Part shown: in pieces, positions 9,102-17,767 of the stretch | How positions within the stretch are numbered: position 1 is the first letter of the stretch | How the letters are laid out: every line of letters begins with the position of its first letter | Made by a program: the position numbers and the translations under genes | Assembly: GCA_018267625.1 (NCBI GenBank) | Contig: JAFDYC010000012.1 | Coordinates: forward strand, 1-64,000 | Origin: Bacteroidota bacterium | GTDB lineage: Bacteria > Bacteroidota > Bacteroidia > Chitinophagales > Chitinophagaceae | DNA: 64,000 nucleotides | Direction of reading: 5' to 3' | The notes under the pieces: model-generated | Seen by the model: only the letters and a program-made list of their open reading frames with translations | Databases searched by the model: none | Told to the model about the DNA's origin: nothing

Positions 9102-10403
9102 TCAAAACTTACGCATCACCTGTTCCCATTCATTGCGGATTTGCTCCAGGGCGAGGTTGCCCATGGCGCCTGTTAGTGTATGTGTTGCGGGATTAAAAGC
9201 TTTAGGTTGAAAGTTTCCGGATTCGATTTCCTGCCCAACAGTTTGGTACGCTTCGCGGAAAGGCAGCCCCTGAATCACCAATTCGTTTACCGCTTCAACA
9301 CTGAACAAGTATTGGTATTTGGGCGCCGCCAGGATGTCCGGATTCGGGCGAATCTGTGGCAGGGCATGGAGCAGCATATTCAGGCATTCTTTCAAGGATT
9401 GAATGCCCGGAAACAATATTTCTTTGGTCAGTTGCAGGTCGCGGTGATAACCTGAAGGGAGGTTGGCCAGCAGCAGGGATAGCTCATTAGGCAAAGCCTG
9501 GATACGGTTGCAGCGTGCCCGGATTAACTCGAAGATGTCCGGATTTTTTTTGTGCGGCATGATGCTGCTGCCTGTTGAAAGCACATCGGGAAATGAAAAG
9601 AATCCAAAATCCTGGCCGGCATAGAGGCATACATCCATGGACATTCTGCCTAGCGTAGAAGCTAAAGCAGCGAGGCTCATGGCTACAATTTTTTCGGTTC
9701 TTCCCCGGCTCATTTGTGCTGCGATGACGTTGTAATGCATGGAGTGGAAGCCGAGCAATTCGCTTGTTATTTTCCGGTCTAACGGAAATGAAGAGCCATA
9801 ACCTGCCGCACTACCCAGCGGGTTTTTGTTGCAGACCGAATAGGCGGCTGCCAGCAATTCCATATCGTCCACAAGGCATTCTGCCCAGGCAGCAAACCAC
9901 AGCCCGAAGGAAGAAGGCATAGCTATTTGAAGGTGTGTGTAGCCGGGCATCAGCACGTGTTTGTGCTGCTCACTCAGTGAAATCAGCAGGTCAAAAAACG
10001 CCCCGGAAAGACCCTTAATCTCCTGAAGTGCATCGCGCAGAAAAAGTTTGATGTCTAAGGCAACCTGGTCGTTCCTGCTTCGTCCTGTATGTACTCGCTT
10101 GCCAGCTTCTCCAAGTCTTTCTGTGAGCAACAATTCTATTTGGGAATGCACATCTTCTACTGACTCCTGAATCTGAAACCGGCCGTGCGCGATGTCTTGA
10201 GCAAGCTCATTCAATGCCTGACTGAGTGCATTGAAATCTGCCCCGCTCAGCAGGCCCACCTGATGCAGCATGGCTATATGTGCCTGAGTTCCCTGAACAT
10301 CATAAGGAGCAAGAAGCAAATCAAAATCACGGTCGGAACCTGTGGTGAACGATTCGACGAGTTTGTCTGCATGTGCTGCACCTGATTTTTCCCAAAGCTT
10401 CAT
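9102..10403 (-). CDS. argH: Argininosuccinate lyase
   Basis: The 433-residue protein is a fumarase/aspartase-superfamily member. The signature loop GSSIMPHKKNPD is near residues 275-286, and VHTGRSRNDQVALD binds argininosuccinate. It cleaves argininosuccinate to arginine and fumarate, the last step of the pathway. It is the final gene of the arginine operon. Its ATG overlaps the argE-like stop by 4 bases, which implies translational coupling. Confidence 0.96.
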   Translation of the reverse strand: MKLWEKSGAAHADKLVESFTTGSDRDFDLLLAPYDVQGTQAHIAMLHQVGLLSGADFNALSQALNELAQDIAHGRFQIQESVEDVHSQIELLLTERLGEAGKRVHTGRSRNDQVALDIKLFLRDALQEIKGLSGAFFDLLISLSEQHKHVLMPGYTHLQIAMPSSFGLWFAAWAECLVDDMELLAAAYSVCNKNPLGSAAGYGSSFPLDRKITSELLGFHSMHYNVIAAQMSRGRTEKIVAMSLAALASTLGRMSMDVCLYAGQDFGFFSFPDVLSTGSSIMPHKKNPDIFELIRARCNRIQALPNELSLLLANLPSGYHRDLQLTKEILFPGIQSLKECLNMLLHALPQIRPNPDILAAPKYQYLFSVEAVNELVIQGLPFREAYQTVGQEIESGNFQPKAFNPATHTLTGAMGNLALEQIRNEWEQVMRKF

Positions 10404-11494
10404 AGCAATTGTTTGAGCAGCGCGATATAATCGGCAATTCCCGATTCTATTTCGCTGAGGTAAATGAATTCGTCTGCTGCATGGCTGCGTTCAGAAAGAC
10501 CTGGCCCCATCTTCAAAGCAGGGAAAGGCATCAGGGCCTTGTCAGAAAGGGTGGCAGAGCCAAAACAGGGCTTCCCTAATCGGCTTCCTGCGATTACCAA
10601 AGGATGGGATTCGCTGATGCAGGTAGCATGCAGCTTCATGCTGCGCGGCTGTATGCTGCATGAAGTATGCTCGCGCACGATGGCCAATATCTCTTCGTGG
10701 CTGTAGCAGTCATTCAATCGGATGTCCACCGTGAACTGGCAAGCGGCGGGTATCATATTGTGCAGCTTGCCTGCCTGAATAACGGAGACGTTCATGCAGC
10801 ATGCACCCAATAGCGGAGAAATTTTTGGGAAGCGGTATGTGCGGAACCATTCGAGGTTCGGTAAGGCCTCGTAAATCGCATTCACACCTTCCGTTCGGGC
10901 CGCGTGGCCGGCTACCCCCGCCACCGTACAATCCAGCACCATCAGTCCCTTTTCGGCAAGGGCCATTTTCATGCCCGTAGGTTCTCCCACGATGGCACAG
11001 TCCACACTACCAAGCACAGGCAACAAGGAAGTAATCCCTCCTGTTCCGGATATTTCTTCTTCTGCACTAGCAGCAAAAATCAAATTATAGGCCAGCGATT
11101 CCTGATGATAGAAATACCGGAAAGCTGCGAGCAGGGATACCAGGCAACCACCCGCATCATTGCTCCCCAAGCCAAATAATTTTCCATCTTCAATGGCCGG
11201 AACGAAAGGCTCCCGTGTATATCCCTCATTGGGTCGAACGACATCATGATGGGAATTGAGCAAGAGCGTTGGTTTAGATGGATCAAAATGGCGGCATCTT
11301 GCCCAGACATTATTTCCATTTTGCTGGGGCTGCATGCCAAAACGGGACATGAACTGGCGCAATACCCGGGCACTAGCTTGCTCTTCACGGCTGAATGAAG
11401 GTGTAGCAATGAGCTGGCGCAACAGGCTTACTGCATCTGCATAGAGCCGGGCAACTGAAAGGCTGCTGTTTGAGTGAGTGCTCATAGAGCTCAT
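10400..11494 (-). CDS. argE: M20-family deacylase, acetylornithine / acetylcitrulline deacetylase type
   Basis: The 364-residue M20 metallopeptidase-fold protein carries the zinc ligands and catalytic acids NSHHDVV, GSNDAGG, SAEEEISG and GEPTG, with the C-terminal SHAADEF histidine. In operons with argF', this enzyme removes the acyl group after carbamoylation, giving citrulline for ArgG. It would therefore act on acetyl- or succinyl-citrulline rather than acetylornithine (inference from context). It overlaps argB by 4 bases upstream and argH by 4 bases downstream. Confidence 0.88.
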   Translation of the reverse strand: MSSMSTHSNSSLSVARLYADAVSLLRQLIATPSFSREEQASARVLRQFMSRFGMQPQQNGNNVWARCRHFDPSKPTLLLNSHHDVVRPNEGYTREPFVPAIEDGKLFGLGSNDAGGCLVSLLAAFRYFYHQESLAYNLIFAASAEEEISGTGGITSLLPVLGSVDCAIVGEPTGMKMALAEKGLMVLDCTVAGVAGHAARTEGVNAIYEALPNLEWFRTYRFPKISPLLGACCMNVSVIQAGKLHNMIPAACQFTVDIRLNDCYSHEEILAIVREHTSCSIQPRSMKLHATCISESHPLVIAGSRLGKPCFGSATLSDKALMPFPALKMGPGLSERSHAADEFIYLSEIESGIADYIALLKQLL

Positions 11495-12270
11495 AAGATT
11501 TGTGTGCCTTTGGTTCCTGCCACGAGTTGGGATAAAGCTTCTGCCTGGCCAATGACGACCGTACGGACACCGGCATCAAGAGCAGCGAAGGCATTGTTCA
11601 GTTTTGGAATCATGCCATCGGCAATAGCACCGGCAGCCATTAGTTCTCGGAAACCCGACGCATGGATATGGGGCATGACGGTGGTGTCTTGTTTCGGGTC
11701 GAGGAGCACACCTGCCTTTTCAAAACAGTAGATGATGCGTGTGGGCATTACCTGAGCCAATGCTGCTGCAACCACCTTTGTGATGCTGTCTGCATTGGTG
11801 TTGAGCAAACCGCCCTGGCCATCATGCGTGAGCGGAGCAATGACCGGAACCATTCCTCTTTGTAACAAGTCCCGCAGGAAGCTTACATGAATCCCTCGTT
11901 CATGAACATCGCCTACATAGCCGAAGTCAATTTCAGCAACCGCCCTTCGTGTAGCCCGAATGCTGTTTCCATCTGCTCCGGTAATCCCGAGGGCGTTGCA
12001 GCCCAAGGATTGTAGGGAAGCTGTCAGCCGCTTATTCAGCAAACCCGCATACACCATCGTTACTAATTCTAAAGTGGCTTCGTCCGTGATACGTCGTCCG
12101 GCAACATACTTCGATTCGATACCTAATCGGGCACCAATTGCCGTAGCCATTTTCCCACCGCCATGCACCAGGATTTTGGGGCCTACCAACTCTGCAAACG
12201 CATTTAAAAACGCTTGCAGCCGATGCGGAGCATCCAACACATGGCCACCAATTTTTACGACAGTAATCAT
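11491..12270 (-). CDS. argB: N-acetylglutamate kinase
   Basis: The 259-residue amino acid kinase has VVKIGGHVLD at the N-terminus, the VHGGGKMATAIGARLG substrate loop and LNTNADSITKVVA near the nucleotide site. It phosphorylates N-acetylglutamate (or the acyl equivalent used here), the second step of arginine synthesis. It lacks a long N-terminal helix of the type linked with arginine-inhibited hexameric enzymes. The ATG overlaps the argF' stop by 4 bases. Confidence 0.95.
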   Translation of the reverse strand: MITVVKIGGHVLDAPHRLQAFLNAFAELVGPKILVHGGGKMATAIGARLGIESKYVAGRRITDEATLELVTMVYAGLLNKRLTASLQSLGCNALGITGADGNSIRATRRAVAEIDFGYVGDVHERGIHVSFLRDLLQRGMVPVIAPLTHDGQGGLLNTNADSITKVVAAALAQVMPTRIIYCFEKAGVLLDPKQDTTVMPHIHASGFRELMAAGAIADGMIPKLNNAFAALDAGVRTVVIGQAEALSQLVAGTKGTQIL

Positions 12271-13232
12271 GATTTATGAGCGATGGATTTCAGAAGGTTT
12301 GCAAGTACCGCTTGAGCGGCCCATACCCGGTTGGCTGCTTGTGCTGTAACCAGACTTGACGCGCTGTTGAGTACCGAATCGCTCAATTCCACATTGCGGC
12401 GTACCGGCAGGCAGTGCATCACTTTTGCTTGATTCGTCTGCCGAAGTTTTGTTTCCGTCAGCATCCAGTCTCCAGGCACTTCTGGCGTACTGCCATAGGC
12501 TTCATAGGAGCTCCAATTCTTGACATAGACAAAGTCGGCCTTATGGAGCGCCTGCTCCTGGTCATAAATGATCTGTGCTCCCTGAGTGAATGAATCTTTA
12601 AGAGCATATCCTTCGGGATGGGTGATGGTAAAGTCGGCTGCGTCCCATTCAATCATCCATTGCGCAAAAGAATTTGCTACGCATTGAGGAAGTGGTTTCA
12701 CATGAGGCGCCCAGGTCAGCACCACTTTGGGGCGGCGATTTTCCTTCCATGCCTCACGGATGGTCAGTATATCGGATAAGCTTTGTAAGGGATGTAGCGT
12801 TGCGCTTTCCAAGCTGAGCAGGGGCACTCCGGAATGGGCTTTCAATTGCTGAAAAAGTACCTCGCTGTAATCCTGATGAGCATCTTGCAAGCTTGGGAAG
12901 CTGCGCACCGCGAGTATGTCGAAATAGCTGCCCAAGACAGGGGCTGCATCCCGGATGTGTTCGACACTGCTGCCATTCATCACAACACCATCTTCCAGCT
13001 CCAGCGCCCATCCCTCTTTCCCTACATCAAAAACGATGGCTTGCATCCCGAGCTGTGATGCGGCCACCTGGGTGCTGAGTCGGGTGCGTAAGGATGGGTT
13101 CAGAAACAACAGGCCCAGGCGTTTTCCTTTGCCAAGAGCAGCGTCTTTCAGTGGGGCCAGCTTGTAAGCAGCCGCCTGATCCAAAAGCGTGTCCACATTG
13201 TCTGCGTCTTCAACAGATAAAAAATGCTTCAT
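12267..13232 (-). CDS. argF': N-acyl-ornithine carbamoyltransferase (ArgF' type)
   Basis: The 321-residue transcarbamylase has NPSLRTRLSTQ (carbamoyl-phosphate binding), HPLQSLSD, KVVLTWAPH and MHCLPVRRNVELSD. The TWAPH segment and overall spacing match the Bacteroidota and xanthomonad enzymes acting on succinyl- or acetyl-ornithine rather than free ornithine. The open frame extends to 13331, inside argD. I chose the ATG at 13232 because it gives the family start MKHFLSVED and leaves a 28-base gap. The residue three before the conserved H of VEHIRDA is discussed as a finding. Confidence 0.93.
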   Translation of the reverse strand: MKHFLSVEDADNVDTLLDQAAAYKLAPLKDAALGKGKRLGLLFLNPSLRTRLSTQVAASQLGMQAIVFDVGKEGWALELEDGVVMNGSSVEHIRDAAPVLGSYFDILAVRSFPSLQDAHQDYSEVLFQQLKAHSGVPLLSLESATLHPLQSLSDILTIREAWKENRRPKVVLTWAPHVKPLPQCVANSFAQWMIEWDAADFTITHPEGYALKDSFTQGAQIIYDQEQALHKADFVYVKNWSSYEAYGSTPEVPGDWMLTETKLRQTNQAKVMHCLPVRRNVELSDSVLNSASSLVTAQAANRVWAAQAVLANLLKSIAHKS

Positions 13233-13260
13233 TGAATTGTAGTGTTTATTGATGTTCCAC

Positions 13261-14415
13261 TCAGTAAGCCTGTTCTGCTTGTTTTTGTAGCTGCAATTCC
13301 TGCCGGATCGCATCCAGAAAGAGCATCGCATCTTCTGGTTTCAGGTTGAGCGCCGGCAGCAGCCTAATGACTTGGGGCTTCGCAGCGCCCGTAAAAATTT
13401 TGTGTTTGTAGAGCAGGTTGTTTCGTAGAGAGGCATGTTCCGGAACATCAAAGCCGATCATCAATCCCCGGCCACGAACCTGTTCCAATGCTGGGAAAGA
13501 ACGGAGCTGTGCCTGGAGCCAGGAGCCTGTCTGCGCTGCCTGCTGCATCAGTTGTTCTTCCTGAATTACTTCCAACACTGCCAAGGCTGCTGCACAAGCC
13601 AGCGGATTACCGCCAAATGTGGTGCCGAGCATTCCATGCCAGGGCCTGATGTGAGGGGCAATTAAGATACCCGCAACCGGAAAGCCATTGCCCATGCCTT
13701 TTGCAACAGAGTAGATGTCAGCTTGCACTCCGGAATAATCATGCGAGAAAAACTGGCCCGTACGCCCGTAACCACACTGCACACTATCGGCAATAAACAC
13801 GGCTCCGGAAGCCAGGCAAAGCCTGCGAATCGCTTGTAGGAATGCATCTGTCGCCACACGGATACCGCCCACTCCCTGAATGCCTTCAACAAGGACTGCA
13901 GCCGTGTTACTACCCTCTTCAGCAAACCAGGATTCTAGTGCCTCCACATCATTAAAGGGCAGGAAATGCACCTGATTACTCTCATTTACGGGCGCTATGA
14001 TGCTGGAATTATCCGTAGCAGATACCGCCAGCGATGTGCGGCCATGAAAGGCGCCTGTGAAGGCAATTATTTTCTTCCTGCCTGTGTGAAAAGAAGCCAG
14101 CTTCATGGCGTTTTCATTGGCTTCCGCTCCCGAATTGCAGAGGAAAAGCTGAAACTCTTTTTTGCCCGATACTTCACCCAAAAGTTCTGCCAGCTCTTGC
14201 TGAATGGAAAGCTTTACCGAGTTGGAATAGAATCCGATTTTACCGAGTTGCCGGTTGAGTCGGGCTACATAATGAGGGTGAGTATGGCCAATAGAAATCA
14301 CGGCATGGCCGCCATATAAATCCAGATAGCGTTGCCCGTGTTCATCCCACACAAAGCTGCCTGCTGCTTGTGCGATCTGTACCTCTTGTAGCGGGTAGAC
14401 ATCGAATAATTTCAT
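13261..14415 (-). CDS. argD: Acetylornithine aminotransferase
   Basis: The 384-residue class III PLP aminotransferase contains NSGAEANENAMKLA, FHGRTSLAVSAT, the ADSVQCGYGRTG aspartate and SVAKGMGNGFPVAG with the Schiff-base lysine. It converts the acyl-glutamate semialdehyde to acyl-ornithine. It lies 13 bases after argC and 28 bases before argF', within the same operon. Confidence 0.95.
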   Translation of the reverse strand: MKLFDVYPLQEVQIAQAAGSFVWDEHGQRYLDLYGGHAVISIGHTHPHYVARLNRQLGKIGFYSNSVKLSIQQELAELLGEVSGKKEFQLFLCNSGAEANENAMKLASFHTGRKKIIAFTGAFHGRTSLAVSATDNSSIIAPVNESNQVHFLPFNDVEALESWFAEEGSNTAAVLVEGIQGVGGIRVATDAFLQAIRRLCLASGAVFIADSVQCGYGRTGQFFSHDYSGVQADIYSVAKGMGNGFPVAGILIAPHIRPWHGMLGTTFGGNPLACAAALAVLEVIQEEQLMQQAAQTGSWLQAQLRSFPALEQVRGRGLMIGFDVPEHASLRNNLLYKHKIFTGAAKPQVIRLLPALNLKPEDAMLFLDAIRQELQLQKQAEQAY

Positions 14416-14428
14416 CGTTGATTGAATA

Positions 14429-15418
14429 TTAAAAAGCGGAAGCTTTCAGCCTCAAGCCAGCATCTTCAGGCAAGTCAAAAAGAAGGTTCATGTTTTGCAA
14501 AGCCTGTCCGGAAGCGCCCTTAAGAAGGTTGTCCAGGGCCGAATGCACAGCAAGTTGATTCCCTGATTTTTCGAGTGAGATAATGCACTTGTTCGTGTTC
14601 AGCACACGTTTCATGTCAACAGGCTCTTTGGAGAAGTGCGTAAAGCAGGCATCCCGATAATAGTCCTGGTACAACCCGAAAATTTCTTCTTCCTGCCAGG
14701 CACAATCCACAACGGAGCTGACGAATATGCCGCGGGTAAAATCGCCGCGCCAGGGTACGAAATGAACTTCCGGTTCTTGTTGCCCGGATACGCTGCTGAG
14801 TGTCTGCTGCACTTCTGCCACATGCTGATGCTTCAGGGTTTTGTAGGCCTGGATGTTTCCTGCCCGCCAGCTAAAATGGGCACTCGCAGAAAACGATTGG
14901 CCGGCACCAGTGCTTCCGGTGATGCCTGTGGTGTGAACCGTTCCCAGCAAACCCTGAGCTGCCAGAGGCAGAAGCCCCAGTTGAATAGCGGTAGCAAAAC
15001 AACCCGGGTTAGCAATGTTGCCGGCTAGTTTTAGGGTATCCCGGTTCCATTCCGGAAGCCCATACACAAACCGCCTGGAGCCAATGACAGCTTGCTCATG
15101 CAGCCGAAAATCCTGAGACAGGTCAATGATTTTTAGTTCCTCCGGAAGCGGGTGTTCTGCGAGAAAAAGCCTTGCAGCTCCATGTCCTAGGCAGAGGAAC
15201 AGAACATCAACATCTGCATTAATTGCCTCACAGAATTGAAGTTCAGTATCGCCCAACAAGTCCTGGTGAATGCTGCAGATAGGTTTACCGGCACTACTCC
15301 GGCTTTGTGCGAAGACAAGTTCTGCCTGAGGATGCCTGAGCAAAAGACGAATCAGTTCTCCACCCGCATAACCTGCTGCCCCCACGACTCCTGCTCGGAT
15401 AGTTTTAGAGCTTTGCAT
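14429..15418 (-). CDS. argC: N-acetyl-gamma-glutamyl-phosphate reductase
   Basis: ArgC has the NADP-binding GVVGAAGYAGGELIRLL at its start and the catalytic cysteine in NIANPGCFATAIQLGLLPL. The frame stays open upstream to 15511 inside argG. Candidate ATGs lie at 15436, 15430 and 15418. I chose 15418 (MQSSKTIRAGVVG, 329 residues) because family members begin a few residues before the nucleotide-binding strand. That start overlaps the argG stop by 14 bases. The exact start is uncertain, the identity is not. Confidence 0.93.
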   Translation of the reverse strand: MQSSKTIRAGVVGAAGYAGGELIRLLLRHPQAELVFAQSRSSAGKPICSIHQDLLGDTELQFCEAINADVDVLFLCLGHGAARLFLAEHPLPEELKIIDLSQDFRLHEQAVIGSRRFVYGLPEWNRDTLKLAGNIANPGCFATAIQLGLLPLAAQGLLGTVHTTGITGSTGAGQSFSASAHFSWRAGNIQAYKTLKHQHVAEVQQTLSSVSGQQEPEVHFVPWRGDFTRGIFVSSVVDCAWQEEEIFGLYQDYYRDACFTHFSKEPVDMKRVLNTNKCIISLEKSGNQLAVHSALDNLLKGASGQALQNMNLLFDLPEDAGLRLKASAF

Positions 15419-16619
15419 TTTTGAGTTCATCGTCATTTTTGTGGTTGACACGGTGAAAAATGGAAACTCCATTCCCGAAGATTTTTGCAAAGCCCCGAAC
15501 ATCGTTACCATCCCAGGTGTTGTTCATTTCACCATAAGAGCCGAATTGCGGGTTCATCAAATCATGCTCCGATTCGATACCGGTAAGCGTGAAATGTTTT
15601 TGCTCTAAACGGATGAAAACTGTCCCGCAAACTGTATGCTGCGTGTCTTCCAGAAAGCATTCGATGTTCCGCATGGTGGGGTCGAGGAATTGCCCTTCAT
15701 GTAGCCAATGGCCATACCAGCCGGCGAGTTGTTCTTTCCAATAGAGTTGCCATTTGCTGAGCGTATGCTTCTCGAGCAGGTGGTGCGCCTTGATGATGAT
15801 GATAGGTGCCGCCGCTTCAAAACCTACACGCCCCTTGATGCCGATAATCGTGTCGCCCACATGGATGTCTCGGCCAATGCCGTAGGGTTGTGCTAAGGCC
15901 TGCAGTTGCTGAATCAGTGTAACCGGATCTCCTACTACGCCATTGAGCGCGTAGAGTTCTCCTTTTTCAAAACGAAGACTCAACGCTGTGGCGGTGGTTG
16001 CTGTGCATGGTGTGGGCCAGGCCGCTTCGGGTAAATATTCTTTGCTGCCGAGCGTCTCCTTTCCGCCTACAGATGTGCCCCAAAGACCTTTGTTGATGCT
16101 GTATTGCGCCTTACTGAAATCCAGGTCGAAGCCCTGTTTGCTGAGCCATTCAATCTCTGCTTCTCGGCTCAGGCGCAGGTCGCGAATCGGCGTGATGATG
16201 TCTATGCCTGGCAGCAGGCCATGAAAAGCCATGTCGAAGCGAATCTGGTCATTACCGGCACCGGTGGATCCATGAGAGATGGCATCGGCGCCGATTTCTT
16301 TTGCATACTGAGCAATGCTGATGGCTTGCAACATTCGCTCGGCACTCACACTGAGCGGATAGCTGGAATTTTTCAGGACGTTTCCGAAAATCAAGAAGCG
16401 AATGCAGCGTTCGTAATACTGCTGTGTGAGGTCCAGAATTTTAAAAGAAGCTACCTGAAGCGCCTGCGCCCGCACGGAAATAGCTTGTAAATCTTCCGGG
16501 CTGAAACCACCGGTCTGAACGGTTACGGCATGCACCTGGTAGCCACATTGCCGCTGCAGATAGGCGGCGCAAAAGCTGGTGTCTAATCCGCCGCTGAAGG
16601 CGAGTACAATATTTTTCAT
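15405..16619 (-). CDS. argG: Argininosuccinate synthase
   Basis: The 404-residue protein starts with the PP-loop motif AFSGGLDTSFC and contains SHGSTGAGNDQIRFD, both diagnostic for ArgG. It joins citrulline and aspartate using ATP. It is the second gene of the operon, and its ATG overlaps the stop of the GNAT gene by 4 bases. It belongs to the group found in Bacteroidota arginine operons, with LWGTSVGGKETLGS before the C-terminal domain. Confidence 0.95.
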   Translation of the reverse strand: MKNIVLAFSGGLDTSFCAAYLQRQCGYQVHAVTVQTGGFSPEDLQAISVRAQALQVASFKILDLTQQYYERCIRFLIFGNVLKNSSYPLSVSAERMLQAISIAQYAKEIGADAISHGSTGAGNDQIRFDMAFHGLLPGIDIITPIRDLRLSREAEIEWLSKQGFDLDFSKAQYSINKGLWGTSVGGKETLGSKEYLPEAAWPTPCTATTATALSLRFEKGELYALNGVVGDPVTLIQQLQALAQPYGIGRDIHVGDTIIGIKGRVGFEAAAPIIIIKAHHLLEKHTLSKWQLYWKEQLAGWYGHWLHEGQFLDPTMRNIECFLEDTQHTVCGTVFIRLEQKHFTLTGIESEHDLMNPQFGSYGEMNNTWDGNDVRGFAKIFGNGVSIFHRVNHKNDDELKNAKL

Positions 16620-17287
16620 AAGTCAGAATGAAGTGCAGTTTCGGGTGAAAGAGTTATTATTTTTTGGTGCTTCCGCTTGCGAAACAGGCGCAATCTTTTG
16701 GTCAGGATGAAGCGCAGGGAAGACTCTTGCTTCGGCGATATTTTCCGGACTGCTGCCGGGTCAAAGAGCATGGCTGTGCAGAGGCAGTTCTTGCGGCCTT
16801 TGTCCATCAGGGTTTGAAAATTCACGCAGCTCTTGCAGCCATCCCAGAAGGCATCGTCCTGCGTCAGTTCCGAATACGTGACCGGTTCATAGCCCAGCTC
16901 ACTATTGATTTTCATGACCGCCAGCCCGGTGGTGAGTCCGAAGATTTTTGCTTCCGGATACTTTGTACGACTCAGCCTGAAAATCTTTTGTTTGATTTCT
17001 CGTGCCAGCCCACTCTTACGAAATCTGGGATGCACAATCAGCCCTGAATTGGCAACATACGCGCCGTGGCTCCAGGTTTCGATATAGCAAAAGCCAGCCC
17101 ATTCGCCATCCTGATTCAGCGCAATGACGGCTTTCCCTTCTTCCATTTTTTGCCGTAGGTATTCTGGGCTACGCCTAGCGATACCCGTGCCCCTGGCTTT
17201 AGCTGAGGCTGCCATTTCATCACAAATAGCGTCCGCAAATCGGGTATGGCAGCGCTTCGCTACCATCACCCTAAAGGTGTGGTTCAT
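16616..17287 (-). CDS. GNAT-family N-acetyltransferase, candidate N-acylglutamate synthase of the arginine operon
   Basis: The 223-residue protein has a GNAT core with GLIVHPRFRKSGLAREIKQKIF as the acetyl-CoA pyrophosphate loop. A following cysteine-containing tail has CKSCVNFQTLMDKGRKNCLCTAMLF spaced as several cysteines. It is the first gene of an operon that otherwise lacks an acyl-donor step, so it probably makes N-acetyl- or N-succinyl-glutamate (inference; it is not a classical ArgA or ArgJ). The ATG at 17287 gives MNHTFRVMVAKR. An upstream ATG at 17311 is less likely. Confidence 0.8.
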   Translation of the reverse strand: MNHTFRVMVAKRCHTRFADAICDEMAASAKARGTGIARRSPEYLRQKMEEGKAVIALNQDGEWAGFCYIETWSHGAYVANSGLIVHPRFRKSGLAREIKQKIFRLSRTKYPEAKIFGLTTGLAVMKINSELGYEPVTYSELTQDDAFWDGCKSCVNFQTLMDKGRKNCLCTAMLFDPAAVRKISPKQESSLRFILTKRLRLFRKRKHQKIITLSPETALHSDL

Positions 17288-17409
17288 GATTCCCTTTTTT
17301 GGGATGAACAAGAATGATTGAATAGAAAGGGTGCTGCCACGCGGGGTACAGCAGCGAGCGGCTTCAGGCCGGCTTCAGGAAGAAGGCGGCGTTCAGCTTA
17401 CGAATATTG

Positions 17410-17425
17410 CCGGCAAACCTGCCGG
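17410..17425 (-). repeat. GC-rich inverted repeat in the arginine operon leader
   Basis: On the minus strand CCGGCAGGTTTGCCGG folds as CCGGCA-GGTT-TGCCGG, a perfect 6-bp stem with a 4-base loop. It lies just after the leader ORF and about 120 bases before the GNAT start. It has no U-tract, so it is not a plain intrinsic terminator. Confidence 0.55.
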
Positions 17426-17427
17426 TA

Positions 17428-17562
17428 TCAACGTCGGATGGGGCTCAGCAAAGGAGCATGGAAAAAAGCCGCAGCCATAATCGGTTCGGCGAAAAAACCA
17501 GCGCCGGCACGCAAGGCTGCAACATGGGCAGCCATAACCGGAGGCAGAAAGGTTTTTTTCAT
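17428..17562 (-). CDS. Possible leader peptide of the arginine operon
   Basis: A 44-codon ORF starts with ATG AAA AAA, ends with the codons CGA CGT (Arg-Arg) and then TGA, and sits about 140 bases before the first arg gene. The peptide is rich in Ala, Pro, Phe and His and repeats the pattern P-V/I-MAA. An inverted repeat, CCGGCAGGTTTGCCGG, begins 2 bases past the stop. The layout resembles an attenuation leader in which ribosome progress over Arg codons affects downstream structure. No experimental or family evidence supports it, and chance remains possible. Confidence 0.3.
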   Translation of the reverse strand: MKKTFLPPVMAAHVAALRAGAGFFAEPIMAAAFFHAPLLSPIRR

Positions 17563-17621
17563 TGTAGTAACAACGCAAAATGAGTTTTGCAGAAAAACCG
17601 CTTTTAAAAAATCGGCGGGCG

Positions 17622-17629
17622 CAAAGGAA
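17622..17629 (-). promoter_or_regulatory. Probable -7 element of the arginine operon promoter
   Basis: On the minus strand TTCCTTTG, followed by CGCCCGCC, differs from TAnnTTTG at one position. It would give a leader of about 330 nt before the GNAT gene. The surrounding 17630-17665 stretch is AT-rich. No clean TTG is found at the usual distance. Confidence 0.35.
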
Positions 17630-17767
17630 TGAAATTTCAACTTCCTGTTTCGCAAATTTTTTTTTGTTCTCTGGCTTCCGTTCGCTACCAACCTCCGGTT
17701 ACTAAAGCTGACAAACAAAAAAGCCGAATGTGCAATAATCGGATGAAACACGCTCCCACCAAGGCTT
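17630..17767. other. Intergenic region upstream of the arginine operon
   Basis: Together with the leader this makes a gap of about 480 bases between the first arg gene and the small membrane protein gene. It is AT-rich, with a run of nine T at 17657-17665 or so on the plus strand. I see no further gene. The ORFs open across 17318-17823 in other frames have unlikely compositions and no family features. Confidence 0.5.

Noticed and set aside
17300-17345. Possible ArgR-type box near the first arg gene
   Set aside because: The sequence is AT-rich with partial TGAAT-like elements, but it does not form the paired palindromes expected for an ARG box.
17318-17632. 104-codon ORF on the plus strand within the arginine leader region
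   Set aside because: Its composition (Arg, Ala, Lys and Gly runs, no motif) looks like a shadow of GC-rich minus-strand sequence, and it overlaps the candidate leader ORF in the opposite direction.
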